Source: Bacillota bacterium (GTDB lineage Bacteria > Bacillota > Clostridia > Tissierellales > MES13). Taken from it: a stretch of 46,400 bases of DNA. Positions 8,123 through 16,991 of this stretch are shown here, in pieces (positions within the stretch are counted from its first letter, which is position 1; every line of letters begins with the position of its first letter). The notes beneath the pieces were generated by a model. It worked only from the letters and a program-made list of their open reading frames with translations. It ran no database searches and was not told where the DNA came from. Both the position numbers and the translations under genes were made by a program. The stretch covers positions 1-46,400 of the forward strand of contig VEND01000034.1 of assembly GCA_009711765.1 (NCBI GenBank), written 5' to 3'.

Positions 8123-10414
8123 ATGAAATTAAGTGAAAATGCCTTAAAGGTATTAAAAAGAAGGTATTTAACAAAGGATACTGAGGGTAATGTTATTGAG
8201 ACTCCGGATGAAATGGTAAAAAGAGTAGCAAAACATGTTGCTAAAGCAGATAAACTATATAATGATAATGCTAAAGTAAAAAAAACAGAGAAAGAATTTG
8301 AAGAAATGATAGATAATCTAGAGTTTTTACCTAATTCTCCTACTTTAATGAATGCAGGTAAGGAATTAGGACAACTCTCAGCTTGTTTTGTACTTCCAAT
8401 TGAAGATTCAATGGAGGGAATATTTAGTGCAATAAAAAATGCAGCTTTGATACATAAAAGTGGTGGAGGAACAGGATTTAGTTTTTCTAGACTTAGATCA
8501 AAGGGCGCTACAGTTATGTCAACTGGAGGAGTAGCTTCTGGACCTATAAGCTTTATGAAAGTATTTAATTCAGCTACTGAAGCTGTTAAACAGGGAGGCA
8601 CAAGAAGAGGAGCTAATATGGGTATCCTTAGAATTGATCACCCTGATATATTAGATTTTATTGAAAGTAAAAAAGATAATAATGAGATAACAAATTTTAA
8701 TATTAGTATAGGTATTACAGAGAAATTTATGGAAGCTGTAGAAGCTAACGGCACTTTTGATTTAGTAGATCCTAATACTAAAAAGAAAGTAAATAGTTTA
8801 AATGCAAAAGAAGTATTTAAACATATTGTAGATATGGCTTGGAAAAATGGAGAACCTGGTATAATATTTTTAGATAGATTAAATAAAAGCAATACTACAC
8901 CGGGATTAGGAGAGATAGAGAGTACTAACCCTTGCGGAGAGCAACCTTTACTTCCTTATGAATCTTGTAATTTAGGAAGTATAAACCTTGTTAAAATGGT
9001 AAAGAAAACAGAGGATGGATATAAGTTAGATTATACTAAGCTTGCTAAAACTGTAGACAAAGCGGTTCACTTTTTAGATAATGTTATAGATGTAAATAAA
9101 TATCCTTTAAAAGAAATAGAAGAAATGACAAAAAGCACAAGAAAAATAGGATTAGGTATTATGGGATTTGCAGATTTATTAATTTATTTAGGTCTTCAAT
9201 ATAATTCAGAGGAAGCTGTGGAATTTGCAGATAAGTTAATGAAATTCATTGATGATAGAGCTATGGAAAAATCTATGGAAATGGCTAAAGAAAGAGGAGT
9301 ATTCCCAGCATATGATAAAAGTATATATAAAAAACAAAATATAAAAATAAGAAATGCCACTAGAACTACTATCGCACCTACAGGAACAATTAGTATAATT
9401 TCTGGGGTTAGTAGTGGAATTGAACCGTTATTTGCCATATCCTATATAAGAAATGTAATGGATGATGATAAGTTAGTAGAAGTCCATAAGTTATTTGAAA
9501 AGACAGCTAAAGAAAGAGGATTTTATTCTAAAGAGTTAATGGAGAGGATAGCTAAGGAAAGCTCTTTAAAACATATTAGTGAAATTCCAAAGGATGTTAA
9601 AAATGTATATGTAACTGCCCATGATATTTCACCTATATGGCATATAAAGATGCAAGCATCCTTCCAAAAGCATGTGAATAATGCTGTAAGTAAAACTGTA
9701 AACTTTAGAAATGAAGCAACTAAAAATGAGGTTGAAGAAGTATATACATTAGCTTATAAATTAGGATGTAAAGGTGTAACTATATATAGAGATGGTAGTA
9801 GAGACAACCAAGTATTAAGTAGCTTAAAAACAGAAAAGCCTAAAGAGAATAAAGAGAATAAAGAGAAATCTAAAGTAAAACCAAGAATGAGACCTGAAAT
9901 AACAAAAGGAATTACAGAAAAGGTTAGAATAGGTTGTGGAAATTTATATATAACTGTAAATTATGATGAAAATGGAATTTGTGAAGTGTTTACTAATTTA
10001 GGTAGAGCAGGAGGCTGTCCAAGCCAAAGTGAAGCTACTAGTAGACTAATATCAATAGCTTTAAGATCAGGTATGGATGTTAAAGCTGTAATAGAACAAC
10101 TTAAAGGTATTAGATGCCATTCAACACTACGTCAAAGGGGCAATAATAAAGATATAAAAGTATTGTCTTGTCCGGATGCTATAGGTAAAGCATTAGAAAA
10201 AGTTATGAACACATATGTTGATGTTGAAGAGGAAGCAGTAAATGATATAATAATGGAAATAGAAGAAGAATCACCATCAAATGATTTTATAGATAACGAC
10301 GAAATATCAGCAAGTTTAGATGAAGAAAGTATATGTCCTGAGTGTGGAAATAAGGTTGAACATGAAGGTGGATGTATGATATGTAGAAGTTGTGGATATT
10401 CTAAATGTGGATAA
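8123..10414 (+). CDS. nrdJ: Adenosylcobalamin-dependent (class II) ribonucleotide reductase
   Basis: A 763-residue vitamin-B12-dependent ribonucleotide reductase, making deoxyribonucleotides without an oxygen-requiring partner subunit. Catalytic landmarks are visible: Cys88 in [10 protein letters not shown] and Cys282 in ESCNLGSIN (the redox pair), and [10 protein letters not shown] with Asn269, Cys271 (thiyl radical) and Glu273. [14 protein letters not shown] and RRGANMG belong to the barrel. The C-terminal part has a TSCPD-type domain (~600-690, with [10 protein letters not shown]) and ends in a zinc-ribbon-like tail CPECGN...[10 protein letters not shown] that carries the shuttle cysteines. 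There is no obvious N-terminal ATP cone. It is monocistronic, with its own promoter, NrdR boxes and terminator. Confidence 0.97.
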   Translation: MKLSENALKVLKRRYLTKDTEGNVIETPDEMVKRVAKHVAKADKLYNDNAKVKKTEKEFEEMIDNLEFLPNSPTLMNAGKELGQLSACFVLPIEDSMEGIFSAIKNAALIHKSGGGTGFSFSRLRSKGATVMSTGGVASGPISFMKVFNSATEAVKQGGTRRGANMGILRIDHPDILDFIESKKDNNEITNFNISIGITEKFMEAVEANGTFDLVDPNTKKKVNSLNAKEVFKHIVDMAWKNGEPGIIFLDRLNKSNTTPGLGEIESTNPCGEQPLLPYESCNLGSINLVKMVKKTEDGYKLDYTKLAKTVDKAVHFLDNVIDVNKYPLKEIEEMTKSTRKIGLGIMGFADLLIYLGLQYNSEEAVEFADKLMKFIDDRAMEKSMEMAKERGVFPAYDKSIYKKQNIKIRNATRTTIAPTGTISIISGVSSGIEPLFAISYIRNVMDDDKLVEVHKLFEKTAKERGFYSKELMERIAKESSLKHISEIPKDVKNVYVTAHDISPIWHIKMQASFQKHVNNAVSKTVNFRNEATKNEVEEVYTLAYKLGCKGVTIYRDGSRDNQVLSSLKTEKPKENKENKEKSKVKPRMRPEITKGITEKVRIGCGNLYITVNYDENGICEVFTNLGRAGGCPSQSEATSRLISIALRSGMDVKAVIEQLKGIRCHSTLRQRGNNKDIKVLSCPDAIGKALEKVMNTYVDVEEEAVNDIIMEIEEESPSNDFIDNDEISASLDEESICPECGNKVEHEGGCMICRSCGYSKCG

Positions 10415-10442
10415 TATTTAATTAAAAATATAGAGACATTTT

Positions 10443-10486
10443 AAAAAGAGTGAAATGGGAGTTATTCTATTTTACTCTTTTTTTAT
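10443..10486 (+). terminator. Terminator of nrdJ
   Basis: AAAAAGAGTGAAAT (10443-10456) pairs with 10469-10482, with one G-T wobble and a 12-base loop, followed by T residues. Confidence 0.85.
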
Positions 10487-10585
10487 ACTATTTTATTTCG
10501 ATTATTGCTCGTTTAAAGGAAATTAAGGTTTTATGAAGAAGTATAAAAATAATAGATCTATTTATAAGGAAATTAGGAGGATAAC

Positions 10586-13201
10586 ATGGGTATGGCAATT
10601 TTAAAAACGAAACTTCATAAACCTAAAACTAGATATAATTTAATTAAAAGACCTAAAATAATAAGGTATTTACAAGAAGGAATTAAAAATAATAAAAAGG
10701 TTACTCTTGTTTGTGCACCTGCAGGGTATGGTAAATCTTCTATTGTATTAGAATGGCTTGATGAAAGTAATATAAGTAATACTTGGTTTTCACTTGATGA
10801 GAGAGACAATGATATTATTAGGTTTATAACATATTTTTATCATGCTTTTAAAAAAATAGAGCCAGATATTGGGGATGGGATAAAAACCTTATTAAATACA
10901 CCTAAGGTTTATAATAATGATGTTTTAATAACTACTTTAATTAATGAATTATATAAAATAAAGGTTCCTTTTATTTTTATATTAGATGATTTCCATGTTA
11001 TTTATAATAAAGATATTCATAATTTAATAGAAAAAATTATAAAAGCCAATTTAGAAAAAGGACATATAGTAATTACTACAAGGGAAGATCCTAAGTTTTC
11101 CTTTAGTAGGTTAAGAGTTAATAATGAAATAAATGAAATTAGAATGAGAGAACTTAAATTTTCCCATTTAGAAACTAAAAAATTTTATGAAAATACAATA
11201 AAAATTAAATTAGAAGAAAAACATTTAAATGCTTTACTAAAAAAGACAGAAGGATGGGTTGCAGGGTTACAACTAGCAGGTTTATTACTTAAAAGGTATG
11301 ATAATAAAAATATAGAAAAGTTTATTAATGATTTTAGTGGAAGCGAAAGGTATATAATTGATTACTTACTTGAAGAAGTATTAAGTCAGCAGGATGAATA
11401 TATACAAAGATTTTTATATGAAACTTCTATATTAGAAGGATTTAATGATTCACTTTGTAATGCTTTAACTAATAGGTCTGATAGTAAGGATATAATTTCT
11501 AAATTAGAAAGAGAAAATCTATTTTTAATAAGTTTAGATGAAAGGTGTAATTGGTTTAGATATCACCATTTATTTTCAGATATTTTAAGAGCTGAATTAG
11601 ATAAAGATAAATTACTTAGATTACATAAAAAAGCTTCCTTATGGTATGAAAAAAATGGATATTTAGAGTTTGCTATAAAGCATTCTATTAAAGCAGAAGA
11701 CTTTAAAAGGGCAGAAATATTAATACTTAAGATTTCAAAAAAATTAATAGAGGGAAGCGAAAATAAAGCTTTGATAGATTGGATAAATAAATTACCAATT
11801 GAAAATATAAAAAACAATTTAGAGATAATAATATATAAAGCACTATGTCATTTTATGCTTGGAGAAATTAATAAAGTATTTTCATATATAACATTAGTAA
11901 ATGATAATTATAACTTAGATGAAAATAAACCTAATATAGTAGGTAGATTTATTATATTAAAAAGTTTGATAGCCATAATTAAAAGGGATAAAAAAGCTAT
12001 TGAATTGTCTAAAAGTGCAATAAAAATGATAGATAAAAGAGATTCGTTTTTTCATCTAATAGCTTTATTTTCCCTTACACAAGCAGAATTTTTACAAAAT
12101 GATATAAGAATTCCTAGTAATACATTAAGAAAATTATTATTTAAATCTCAAAGTTTAAATCAACATTACATATCGATTTTAGCTTTAGTAAATTTAGGTC
12201 TAATATTAATTGAACAAGGAAAAAGAAAAGAATCAGAAATCCTTTGTAAAAATGCTATTAAAGATTATAAAAATAGGCTTGGATATGAGTTTTTCATTGT
12301 TGATGTTTTATATATCCCCTTAGGGATAGCTTGTTATTATAAGAATGATTTGAATAATTCTAAAAAGCATTTGACTAAAGGATATAAGATTGCTAGAAAA
12401 TTAGATACTGTCCATTTTATAGGAAAGGTAGAGTATTATTTATCTAAATTATACTATGCATTAAATGAGAAAAATAAAGCCTTTAAACTAATAGAAGATA
12501 CTTATAATTTAGCTTTAAAGATTAATAGAAAAGATGTAGCTAATAATATGAAAACTCTTCTTACAGAACTTAAATTAAAAGATGGAAAAATTAATGAGAT
12601 ACTCCCTTTTATTGAGGGGTTAAGACATCTATGGAAAGATGAAAAACTTACTTCAATAAAAAAAGAACATTTTGCTATAGTGAGATTTTTACTATATAAG
12701 AAAGAACATTATAATGCACTTAATATATTATCTCAGTTAGAAACATACATGCTTAAAAATGGTCAAACTTTAAAATTAATAGAAATACTTATATTAAAAG
12801 CTTTATCATATAAGGATATGAATAACATGAATGAAGCTGAAAATTATCTTAAGAAAGCTTTTAAACTTTCTATAAAAGAAAAATACTTTAGAGTATTTAT
12901 AGATGAAGGTTTAGAAGTAAAAGAAAATGAAGAAATTAATATACAGTTTAAAAAAGAAACGAAAAGAATAAAAGGTATTACTAATAAAGGATTAGATAAA
13001 AACCTTTATGAATCTTTAAGTGATAGGGAACTTGATATTATTACCCTTATTAACGAGGGATATAGTAATAAAGGTATAGCTAAAAAACTTTATATTACAG
13101 AAGGGACTGTAAAGTGGCATACAAATAATATCTATAGTAAGTTAAGAGTAAATAGAAGAATGCAAGCAGTAAAGAAAGCTAAGGAATTAAATATTCTTTA
13201 A
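10586..13201 (+). CDS. MalT-like STAND ATPase transcriptional regulator with LuxR HTH
   Basis: An 871-residue large LuxR-family activator with MalT architecture. The N-terminal NTPase has Walker A APAGYGKSS (residues 44-52), Walker B FIFILDDFH (~133-141) and the STAND motif EGWVAGLQLAG (~226-236). A long helical TPR-like sensor region (~360-790) follows. The C-terminal LuxR helix-turn-helix (~805-871) contains LSDRELDIITLINEGYSNKGIAKKL and ITEGTVKWHTNNIYSKL. Proteins of this class are activators switched on by a small-molecule inducer plus ATP. AGGAGG lies 5 bases before the ATG, and the second ATG at 10592 is an alternative start. A terminator separates it from the next two genes, whose weak -35 region and repeats suggest they may be its target. 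Confidence 0.88.
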   Translation: MGMAILKTKLHKPKTRYNLIKRPKIIRYLQEGIKNNKKVTLVCAPAGYGKSSIVLEWLDESNISNTWFSLDERDNDIIRFITYFYHAFKKIEPDIGDGIKTLLNTPKVYNNDVLITTLINELYKIKVPFIFILDDFHVIYNKDIHNLIEKIIKANLEKGHIVITTREDPKFSFSRLRVNNEINEIRMRELKFSHLETKKFYENTIKIKLEEKHLNALLKKTEGWVAGLQLAGLLLKRYDNKNIEKFINDFSGSERYIIDYLLEEVLSQQDEYIQRFLYETSILEGFNDSLCNALTNRSDSKDIISKLERENLFLISLDERCNWFRYHHLFSDILRAELDKDKLLRLHKKASLWYEKNGYLEFAIKHSIKAEDFKRAEILILKISKKLIEGSENKALIDWINKLPIENIKNNLEIIIYKALCHFMLGEINKVFSYITLVNDNYNLDENKPNIVGRFIILKSLIAIIKRDKKAIELSKSAIKMIDKRDSFFHLIALFSLTQAEFLQNDIRIPSNTLRKLLFKSQSLNQHYISILALVNLGLILIEQGKRKESEILCKNAIKDYKNRLGYEFFIVDVLYIPLGIACYYKNDLNNSKKHLTKGYKIARKLDTVHFIGKVEYYLSKLYYALNEKNKAFKLIEDTYNLALKINRKDVANNMKTLLTELKLKDGKINEILPFIEGLRHLWKDEKLTSIKKEHFAIVRFLLYKKEHYNALNILSQLETYMLKNGQTLKLIEILILKALSYKDMNNMNEAENYLKKAFKLSIKEKYFRVFIDEGLEVKENEEINIQFKKETKRIKGITNKGLDKNLYESLSDRELDIITLINEGYSNKGIAKKLYITEGTVKWHTNNIYSKLRVNRRMQAVKKAKELNIL

Positions 13202-13223
13202 AGACCCTAAAAGGGTCTTTTTT
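13200..13223 (+). terminator. Terminator of the MalT-like regulator gene
   Basis: AAAGACCCT (13200-13208) and AGGGTCTTT (13212-13220) form a perfect 9-bp stem with an AAA loop and following T residues, overlapping the stop codon. Confidence 0.9.
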
Positions 13224-13227
13224 ATAT

Positions 13228-13273
13228 ACCTAACTTTAGTTAGGTCTCAACCTAACCTTTTATTGTGTATAAT
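13228..13273 (+). promoter_or_regulatory. Activator-type promoter: ACCTAAC/GTTAGGT repeats plus TATAAT
   Basis: ACCTAAC (13228-13234), TTTA, GTTAGGT (13239-13245) form a perfect 18-bp palindrome. A third ACCTAAC copy (13250-13256) lies 22 bp after the first, i.e. on the same face of the helix. A TATAAT at 13268-13273 has no recognisable -35 hexamer 17 bp upstream (TCTCAA), as expected of an activator-dependent promoter. The MalT-like protein encoded just upstream is the obvious candidate binder; this is inference. Confidence 0.55.
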
Positions 13274-13299
13274 AAAAATAAATAAAGGAGGTTTTGCTA

Positions 13300-13527
13300 A
13301 TGGATGATAAAAACAACTACAAAATAATAGTTTCAGGACATATTGACATTAATAAAAATTGGTTTGACAGTTTAGATATTAAACTGTTACCAAAGGGAGA
13401 AACTCAAATTTATGGACATATAAAAGATCAATCAGAACTTCAGGGAATATTAAGTAAAATTAGAGACCTAGGATTAGAAATTTTATTAGTTAAGAAAATA
13501 AATTATAAAAAAAGTGAGGAGAATTGA
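13300..13527 (+). CDS. Small conserved protein of unknown function, paired with the methyltransferase-like gene
   Basis: A 75-residue soluble protein with the layout beta - GETQIYGHIKDQSELQG - ILSKIRDLGLEILLVKKI. The phrase DQSELxGxLxxIRDLGLxLLxVK resembles a C-terminal signature of short, function-unknown proteins found in many bacteria; its fold looks ACT- or ferredoxin-like (beta-alpha-beta), which is only an impression. The ATG at 13300 is preceded by AAAGGAGG; the upstream TTG (13294) is too close to that site. It ends 1 base before the next start codon, so the two are translationally linked. It may sense or present a ligand for the adjacent membrane protein, but there is no direct evidence. 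Confidence 0.8.
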   Translation: MDDKNNYKIIVSGHIDINKNWFDSLDIKLLPKGETQIYGHIKDQSELQGILSKIRDLGLEILLVKKINYKKSEEN

Positions 13528-13528
13528 T

Positions 13529-14137
13529 ATGGGTGATTCTGTATTAAATCATTTTGGAAATTGGGGTGGTGTTTTAGTATTTTTTATTCTTTATAGTATC
13601 ATGATTTTTTTTGTTCCCTTTTATAAAAAGAGTCAAAGGAAACCCACAAGTGTTTATATTGCATTTGTTTTAGCCTATGTATTAGAAATGTTTGGGATAC
13701 CCTTTAGTATGTATATTATAGCTTGGTTTTTTGGTTTCACCTTACCAGATGGTATATTATGGGGACATACTTTAAACCAATATATTGGACATTTTGGAAT
13801 GTACATTGGGATATTAATAACTATAATTGGAATCTCTTTAGTAGTTATAGGATGGAAAAATATCTATGATAATTATTGGAGTAAGGAAAAAGGAAAAGGA
13901 AAGTTAGTAACTAGTGGTATATATGCATATATAAGACATCCTCAATATACTGGTTTTTTTCTAGTAACTCTAGGTATGATTTTAGAATGGGCAACTTTAA
14001 CTTTATTATTAATGTGGCCTACATTAATAATTCTTTATTACCGACTTGCAAAAAAAGAGGAAGAAGATATGTTAAAAGAATTTGGAGAAGATTATAAAGA
14101 ATATAAAAAAAGGACTTCTATGTTTTTACCAATATAA
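13529..14137 (+). CDS. Isoprenylcysteine carboxyl-methyltransferase-like integral membrane protein
   Basis: A 202-residue membrane protein of the ICMT/PEMT (phospholipid or isoprenylcysteine methyltransferase) superfamily. About five hydrophobic helices precede the S-adenosylmethionine-binding C-terminal signature: LVTSGIYAYIRHPQYTGFF (the RHPxY motif, ~residues 125-143), then YYRLAKKEEEDMLKEFGEDY with the conserved acidic residues. Bacterial members methylate lipids or unknown small thiols or acids; there is no prenylated-protein pathway here to suggest a substrate. The ATG at 13529 follows GAGGAG; the in-frame GTG at 13514 overlaps the previous gene. It is co-transcribed with the 75-residue protein and possibly controlled by the MalT-like activator upstream. 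Confidence 0.82.
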   Translation: MGDSVLNHFGNWGGVLVFFILYSIMIFFVPFYKKSQRKPTSVYIAFVLAYVLEMFGIPFSMYIIAWFFGFTLPDGILWGHTLNQYIGHFGMYIGILITIIGISLVVIGWKNIYDNYWSKEKGKGKLVTSGIYAYIRHPQYTGFFLVTLGMILEWATLTLLLMWPTLIILYYRLAKKEEEDMLKEFGEDYKEYKKRTSMFLPI

Positions 14138-14260
14138 GATAACCTATTTATGATGAATATATTAATATCTGTATTATACTGAAAAACAAGAAGAGTATTA
14201 TTCTTTATTCTATTAAATATTTTTTTAAATTATTTGAAATTATATATATTGTTAAATGTT

Positions 14261-14317
14261 AACCCTTAGTGCATAAGTTTCCTACTTATATAGGTTGGAG
14301 ACTTATGCTATTTTTAT
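14261..14317 (+). terminator. Terminator-like hairpin with alternative pairing, possible small RNA or leader
   Basis: GCATAAGTTTCC (14271-14282) pairs with GGAGACTTATGC (14297-14308), with one T-G wobble, followed by TATTTTTATTT. The loop contains a second ACTTAT (14284-14289) that could instead pair with ATAAGT (14273-14278), giving a mutually exclusive small hairpin. The loop's GGTT (14293-14296) could pair with AACC (14261-14264) as a pseudoknot. It may simply be the terminator of the methyltransferase-like gene 135 bp upstream. Confidence 0.6.
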
Positions 14318-14478
14318 TTAGATTAAATGTTTGAGAATATAATCACAACTATGGTCATATTCATATTTTTTTAGACACATCCTAATTCACAAAGATCAAA
14401 GTTTTTAAATGGTTATAAAAATTCATCTTCAAGATTTATAATACATCCCTAAAAATAAAAGAAAAAATCAGCATATTT

Positions 14479-14503
14479 AGTAGGGGCAAAAATCCTGCTT
14501 TTT
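14479..14503 (+). terminator. Weak terminator-like hairpin
   Basis: AGTAGG (14479-14484) pairs with CCTGCT (14494-14499), including one T-G wobble, followed by T residues interrupted by C. The same right arm (TGCTTTTTCTTT) could also pair with AAAGAAAAA...GCA just upstream. No gene directly precedes it. Confidence 0.35.
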
Positions 14504-14604
14504 CTTTAAGTGTTTTCTACGTTTTTTTAGTTTTTTGTAAGAAAAAGGAGGAATTAGTAAATAAATATAAAATTATTAAGTATATAGTAATTAGGGGGAT
14601 GGGT

Positions 14605-16854
14605 ATGAAGGCTTTATTAAAATATTGGCAAAGTTTTATCGAAAAAGATAAAATGGATGATAATGTAAATATCTTTGTTGCAAAAAGTTGGAGAAGGTCT
14701 GAGAATTTAGACATTGATACAGAGGGTAAGCATAAAGTAATGACATATTCTAATGAAGAGTTAAAGGAGGCATTATTAGATAACAAAACAGTTATTAGTA
14801 TTATAAGTTCATATATTAATATTTTACTTAGTAATACCACTAATGATACTGATATTTCAATCAATTTTTTTGATAGAAATTGTTATTTAATTAAGCAATG
14901 GGGGAATGAAGAATACATAAAGGATTTGAAAAATTATGATATGGAGCCTGGTATGTGCTGGGTTAATGAATTTATGGGCACTAATGGACCAGGAGAAGCT
15001 TATTATCTAAACAAACCTGTAATAATTGAAGGATATGAGCATTTTATTAAAAATTATCAGAATATGTCTCAGATGTCAGCGCCAATACATAATGAAGCTG
15101 GAGAAATAATTGGAATATTAGATATAACAATGCCAGTCCATCATTTTATAGTATCATTTTATAGGTCGCTTTCTATGGTAGTAAATGGTGTTGAAAGAGA
15201 GTTGTGTTTAAGAAATAAATTAGATAATGATACTAAAGATATGGAAATTAAAAATAATACTGAAGGTGTAAATGATAAGTTTAATGATTTGATATTTACA
15301 TATATAAATAAACAAAAGTTATTAAAAGGGGTACTTATTCAACCCTTTGTAGGAGCTGCATATTTTAGTCATCCTGACAGAAGACTTATTGATGCAAATG
15401 CTAAGTACTTAAAAATCGTTGAAAGTATATGTAAAGATAAAAATATATTTGGTAAAAAAGCAGATGAATATTTAACAAATTGGTGTGATTATAAAAAAAA
15501 TAAAGAGTTTTGGAAAAGAAGGATAAAGTCTTCAAATGGTGGTATTCTTAGCGAATTATGTATACCAGGAAAGAAAAAAAATAGATATTATAATATTTAT
15601 GTACAGCCCTTTAAAAGAAATGGAATAATAATAGGGTGGATAGAAACAATAGTAGATGTTACAACTCTTTGTAGCGCTAAGAAACAATTAGAAGCACGAG
15701 AAAAATTAATCTCTAACACATTTGATGCTTTTGATATCCCTGTTAATATACTATCATACCCTGATTTAAAAATTAAGGTCATAAATAAAAAGGCAAATAA
15801 ATTAATCAATAACTTATTAGGATATAATTATAAAAAAGAAGATATTGAGGGAAAATATCTAAAGAACATTTTACCTATATGCGATGATGAATTAAAACAA
15901 AGTATAAATTCAATTGGTAAAGGTGATTTTAATTACACTACACAAAAAGAGTTGATTTTTTCTAATGGTGAGAAAAGATATCATAAATTAACTTTATCTC
16001 CATTAGTTAATTCAGAAAGAAAAGTGGAATCATTAATATCAGCAAGTGTAGATATAACAGATGAAGTAGAATTTGCTAAGGTTAAGGATGAATTTTTCTC
16101 TATTATATCCCACGAATTACGTTCTCCTGCAAATGTTATTATAGCAGCCACACAATTATTAATGACAGATAAATACAAAAATGACTTCCCACCTAATATA
16201 TTAAAACATATTGTAAGGATTAGACAAAATTCTTATAGGTTATTAAGACTTATAAATAATTTTTTAGATATACAAAAAAGTCAGGCAGGATTTTTAGAGA
16301 TTAACTTAGAGAATATAGATATTGTTAATTATTCAGAAGAGCTTACTCATTCAGTTTTAGAATTAACAGAAAGCAAAGGGATATCTATTATATTTGATAC
16401 TTTAATAGAAGAAAAAATAATCGCAATTGATGTTGAAAAGTATGAGAGAATTTTACTAAATTTACTTTCTAATGCAACTAAATTTACACCAAAGGGTGGA
16501 AATATTTTAGTTAAGATATCAACAGAAAAAGATTTTGTTAAGGTATCTGTAAAAGATGATGGTGTAGGTATAAAGAAAAAAGATATTAAAAAAATATTTG
16601 ATAAATTTAGTATAGTAGATAGTACATTATCAAGAAGAAGTGAAGGTACTGGTTTAGGGCTATCTTTAGTTAAATTATTAGTAGAAAAAATGGAAGGAAA
16701 AATTAAAGTTAATAGTAAAGAAGGTTTAGGAACTGAGTTTATAATATATCTACCAGATAAGAAGTTAGAAGATATTAATAATTTACCAAATAAAACTACA
16801 GAAGAAATAGAACATATTACAAGTATTGAATTTTCTGATGTGTATAGCATATAG
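14605..16854 (+). CDS. Sensor histidine kinase with AcoR-type N-terminal GAF module and PAS domains
   Basis: A 749-residue cytoplasmic kinase without transmembrane segments. The N-terminus has AKSWRRSENLDID and, later, CWVNEFMGTNGPGEAYYLNKP with EGYEHFIKNYQNMSQMSAPI; these are the signatures of the GAF-like sensor half of sigma-54 activators such as AcoR. Two PAS-like segments follow (~235-360, with ISLxDANAKYL-like LIDANAKYLK, and ~365-480). The kinase core has the H-box FFSIISHELRSP (~490-501), the N-box NLLSNATKFTP and the G-boxes DDGVGI and GTGLGLSLVK. The ATG at 14605 is six bases from TTAGGGGG; the ATG at 14599 abuts it. No response regulator is adjacent; tryptophanase lies 137 bp downstream and may be functionally linked. 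Confidence 0.87.
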   Translation: MKALLKYWQSFIEKDKMDDNVNIFVAKSWRRSENLDIDTEGKHKVMTYSNEELKEALLDNKTVISIISSYINILLSNTTNDTDISINFFDRNCYLIKQWGNEEYIKDLKNYDMEPGMCWVNEFMGTNGPGEAYYLNKPVIIEGYEHFIKNYQNMSQMSAPIHNEAGEIIGILDITMPVHHFIVSFYRSLSMVVNGVERELCLRNKLDNDTKDMEIKNNTEGVNDKFNDLIFTYINKQKLLKGVLIQPFVGAAYFSHPDRRLIDANAKYLKIVESICKDKNIFGKKADEYLTNWCDYKKNKEFWKRRIKSSNGGILSELCIPGKKKNRYYNIYVQPFKRNGIIIGWIETIVDVTTLCSAKKQLEAREKLISNTFDAFDIPVNILSYPDLKIKVINKKANKLINNLLGYNYKKEDIEGKYLKNILPICDDELKQSINSIGKGDFNYTTQKELIFSNGEKRYHKLTLSPLVNSERKVESLISASVDITDEVEFAKVKDEFFSIISHELRSPANVIIAATQLLMTDKYKNDFPPNILKHIVRIRQNSYRLLRLINNFLDIQKSQAGFLEINLENIDIVNYSEELTHSVLELTESKGISIIFDTLIEEKIIAIDVEKYERILLNLLSNATKFTPKGGNILVKISTEKDFVKVSVKDDGVGIKKKDIKKIFDKFSIVDSTLSRRSEGTGLGLSLVKLLVEKMEGKIKVNSKEGLGTEFIIYLPDKKLEDINNLPNKTTEEIEHITSIEFSDVYSI

Positions 16855-16991
16855 TAAAAATTACCTTTAATAAAATAAAAAAAGTTGAAAAAAATGAAGG
16901 ATAATTAATATATATATAGAATATTAAATATAAAGGCAAAAAATTTTAAAGCTTAAAAAAAATTAGTTATACAATAGGAGGAGGTTTTTTA

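Larger units (their letters stand above)
14138..14604. other. Gene-free stretch between the methyltransferase-like gene and the kinase
   Basis: About 467 bp with no plausible reading frame longer than ~15 codons. It holds a terminator-like, potentially two-state hairpin (14261-14317), a weaker hairpin with a T-run (14479-14503) and an AAGGAGG sequence at 14545-14551 that is followed by no start codon. The rest is AT-rich without recognisable structure. Confidence 0.6.

Noticed and set aside
16855..16991. tnaC-like leader peptide before tryptophanase
   Set aside because: The only short frame (MKDN) contains no tryptophan codon, and no terminator/antiterminator structure is visible.
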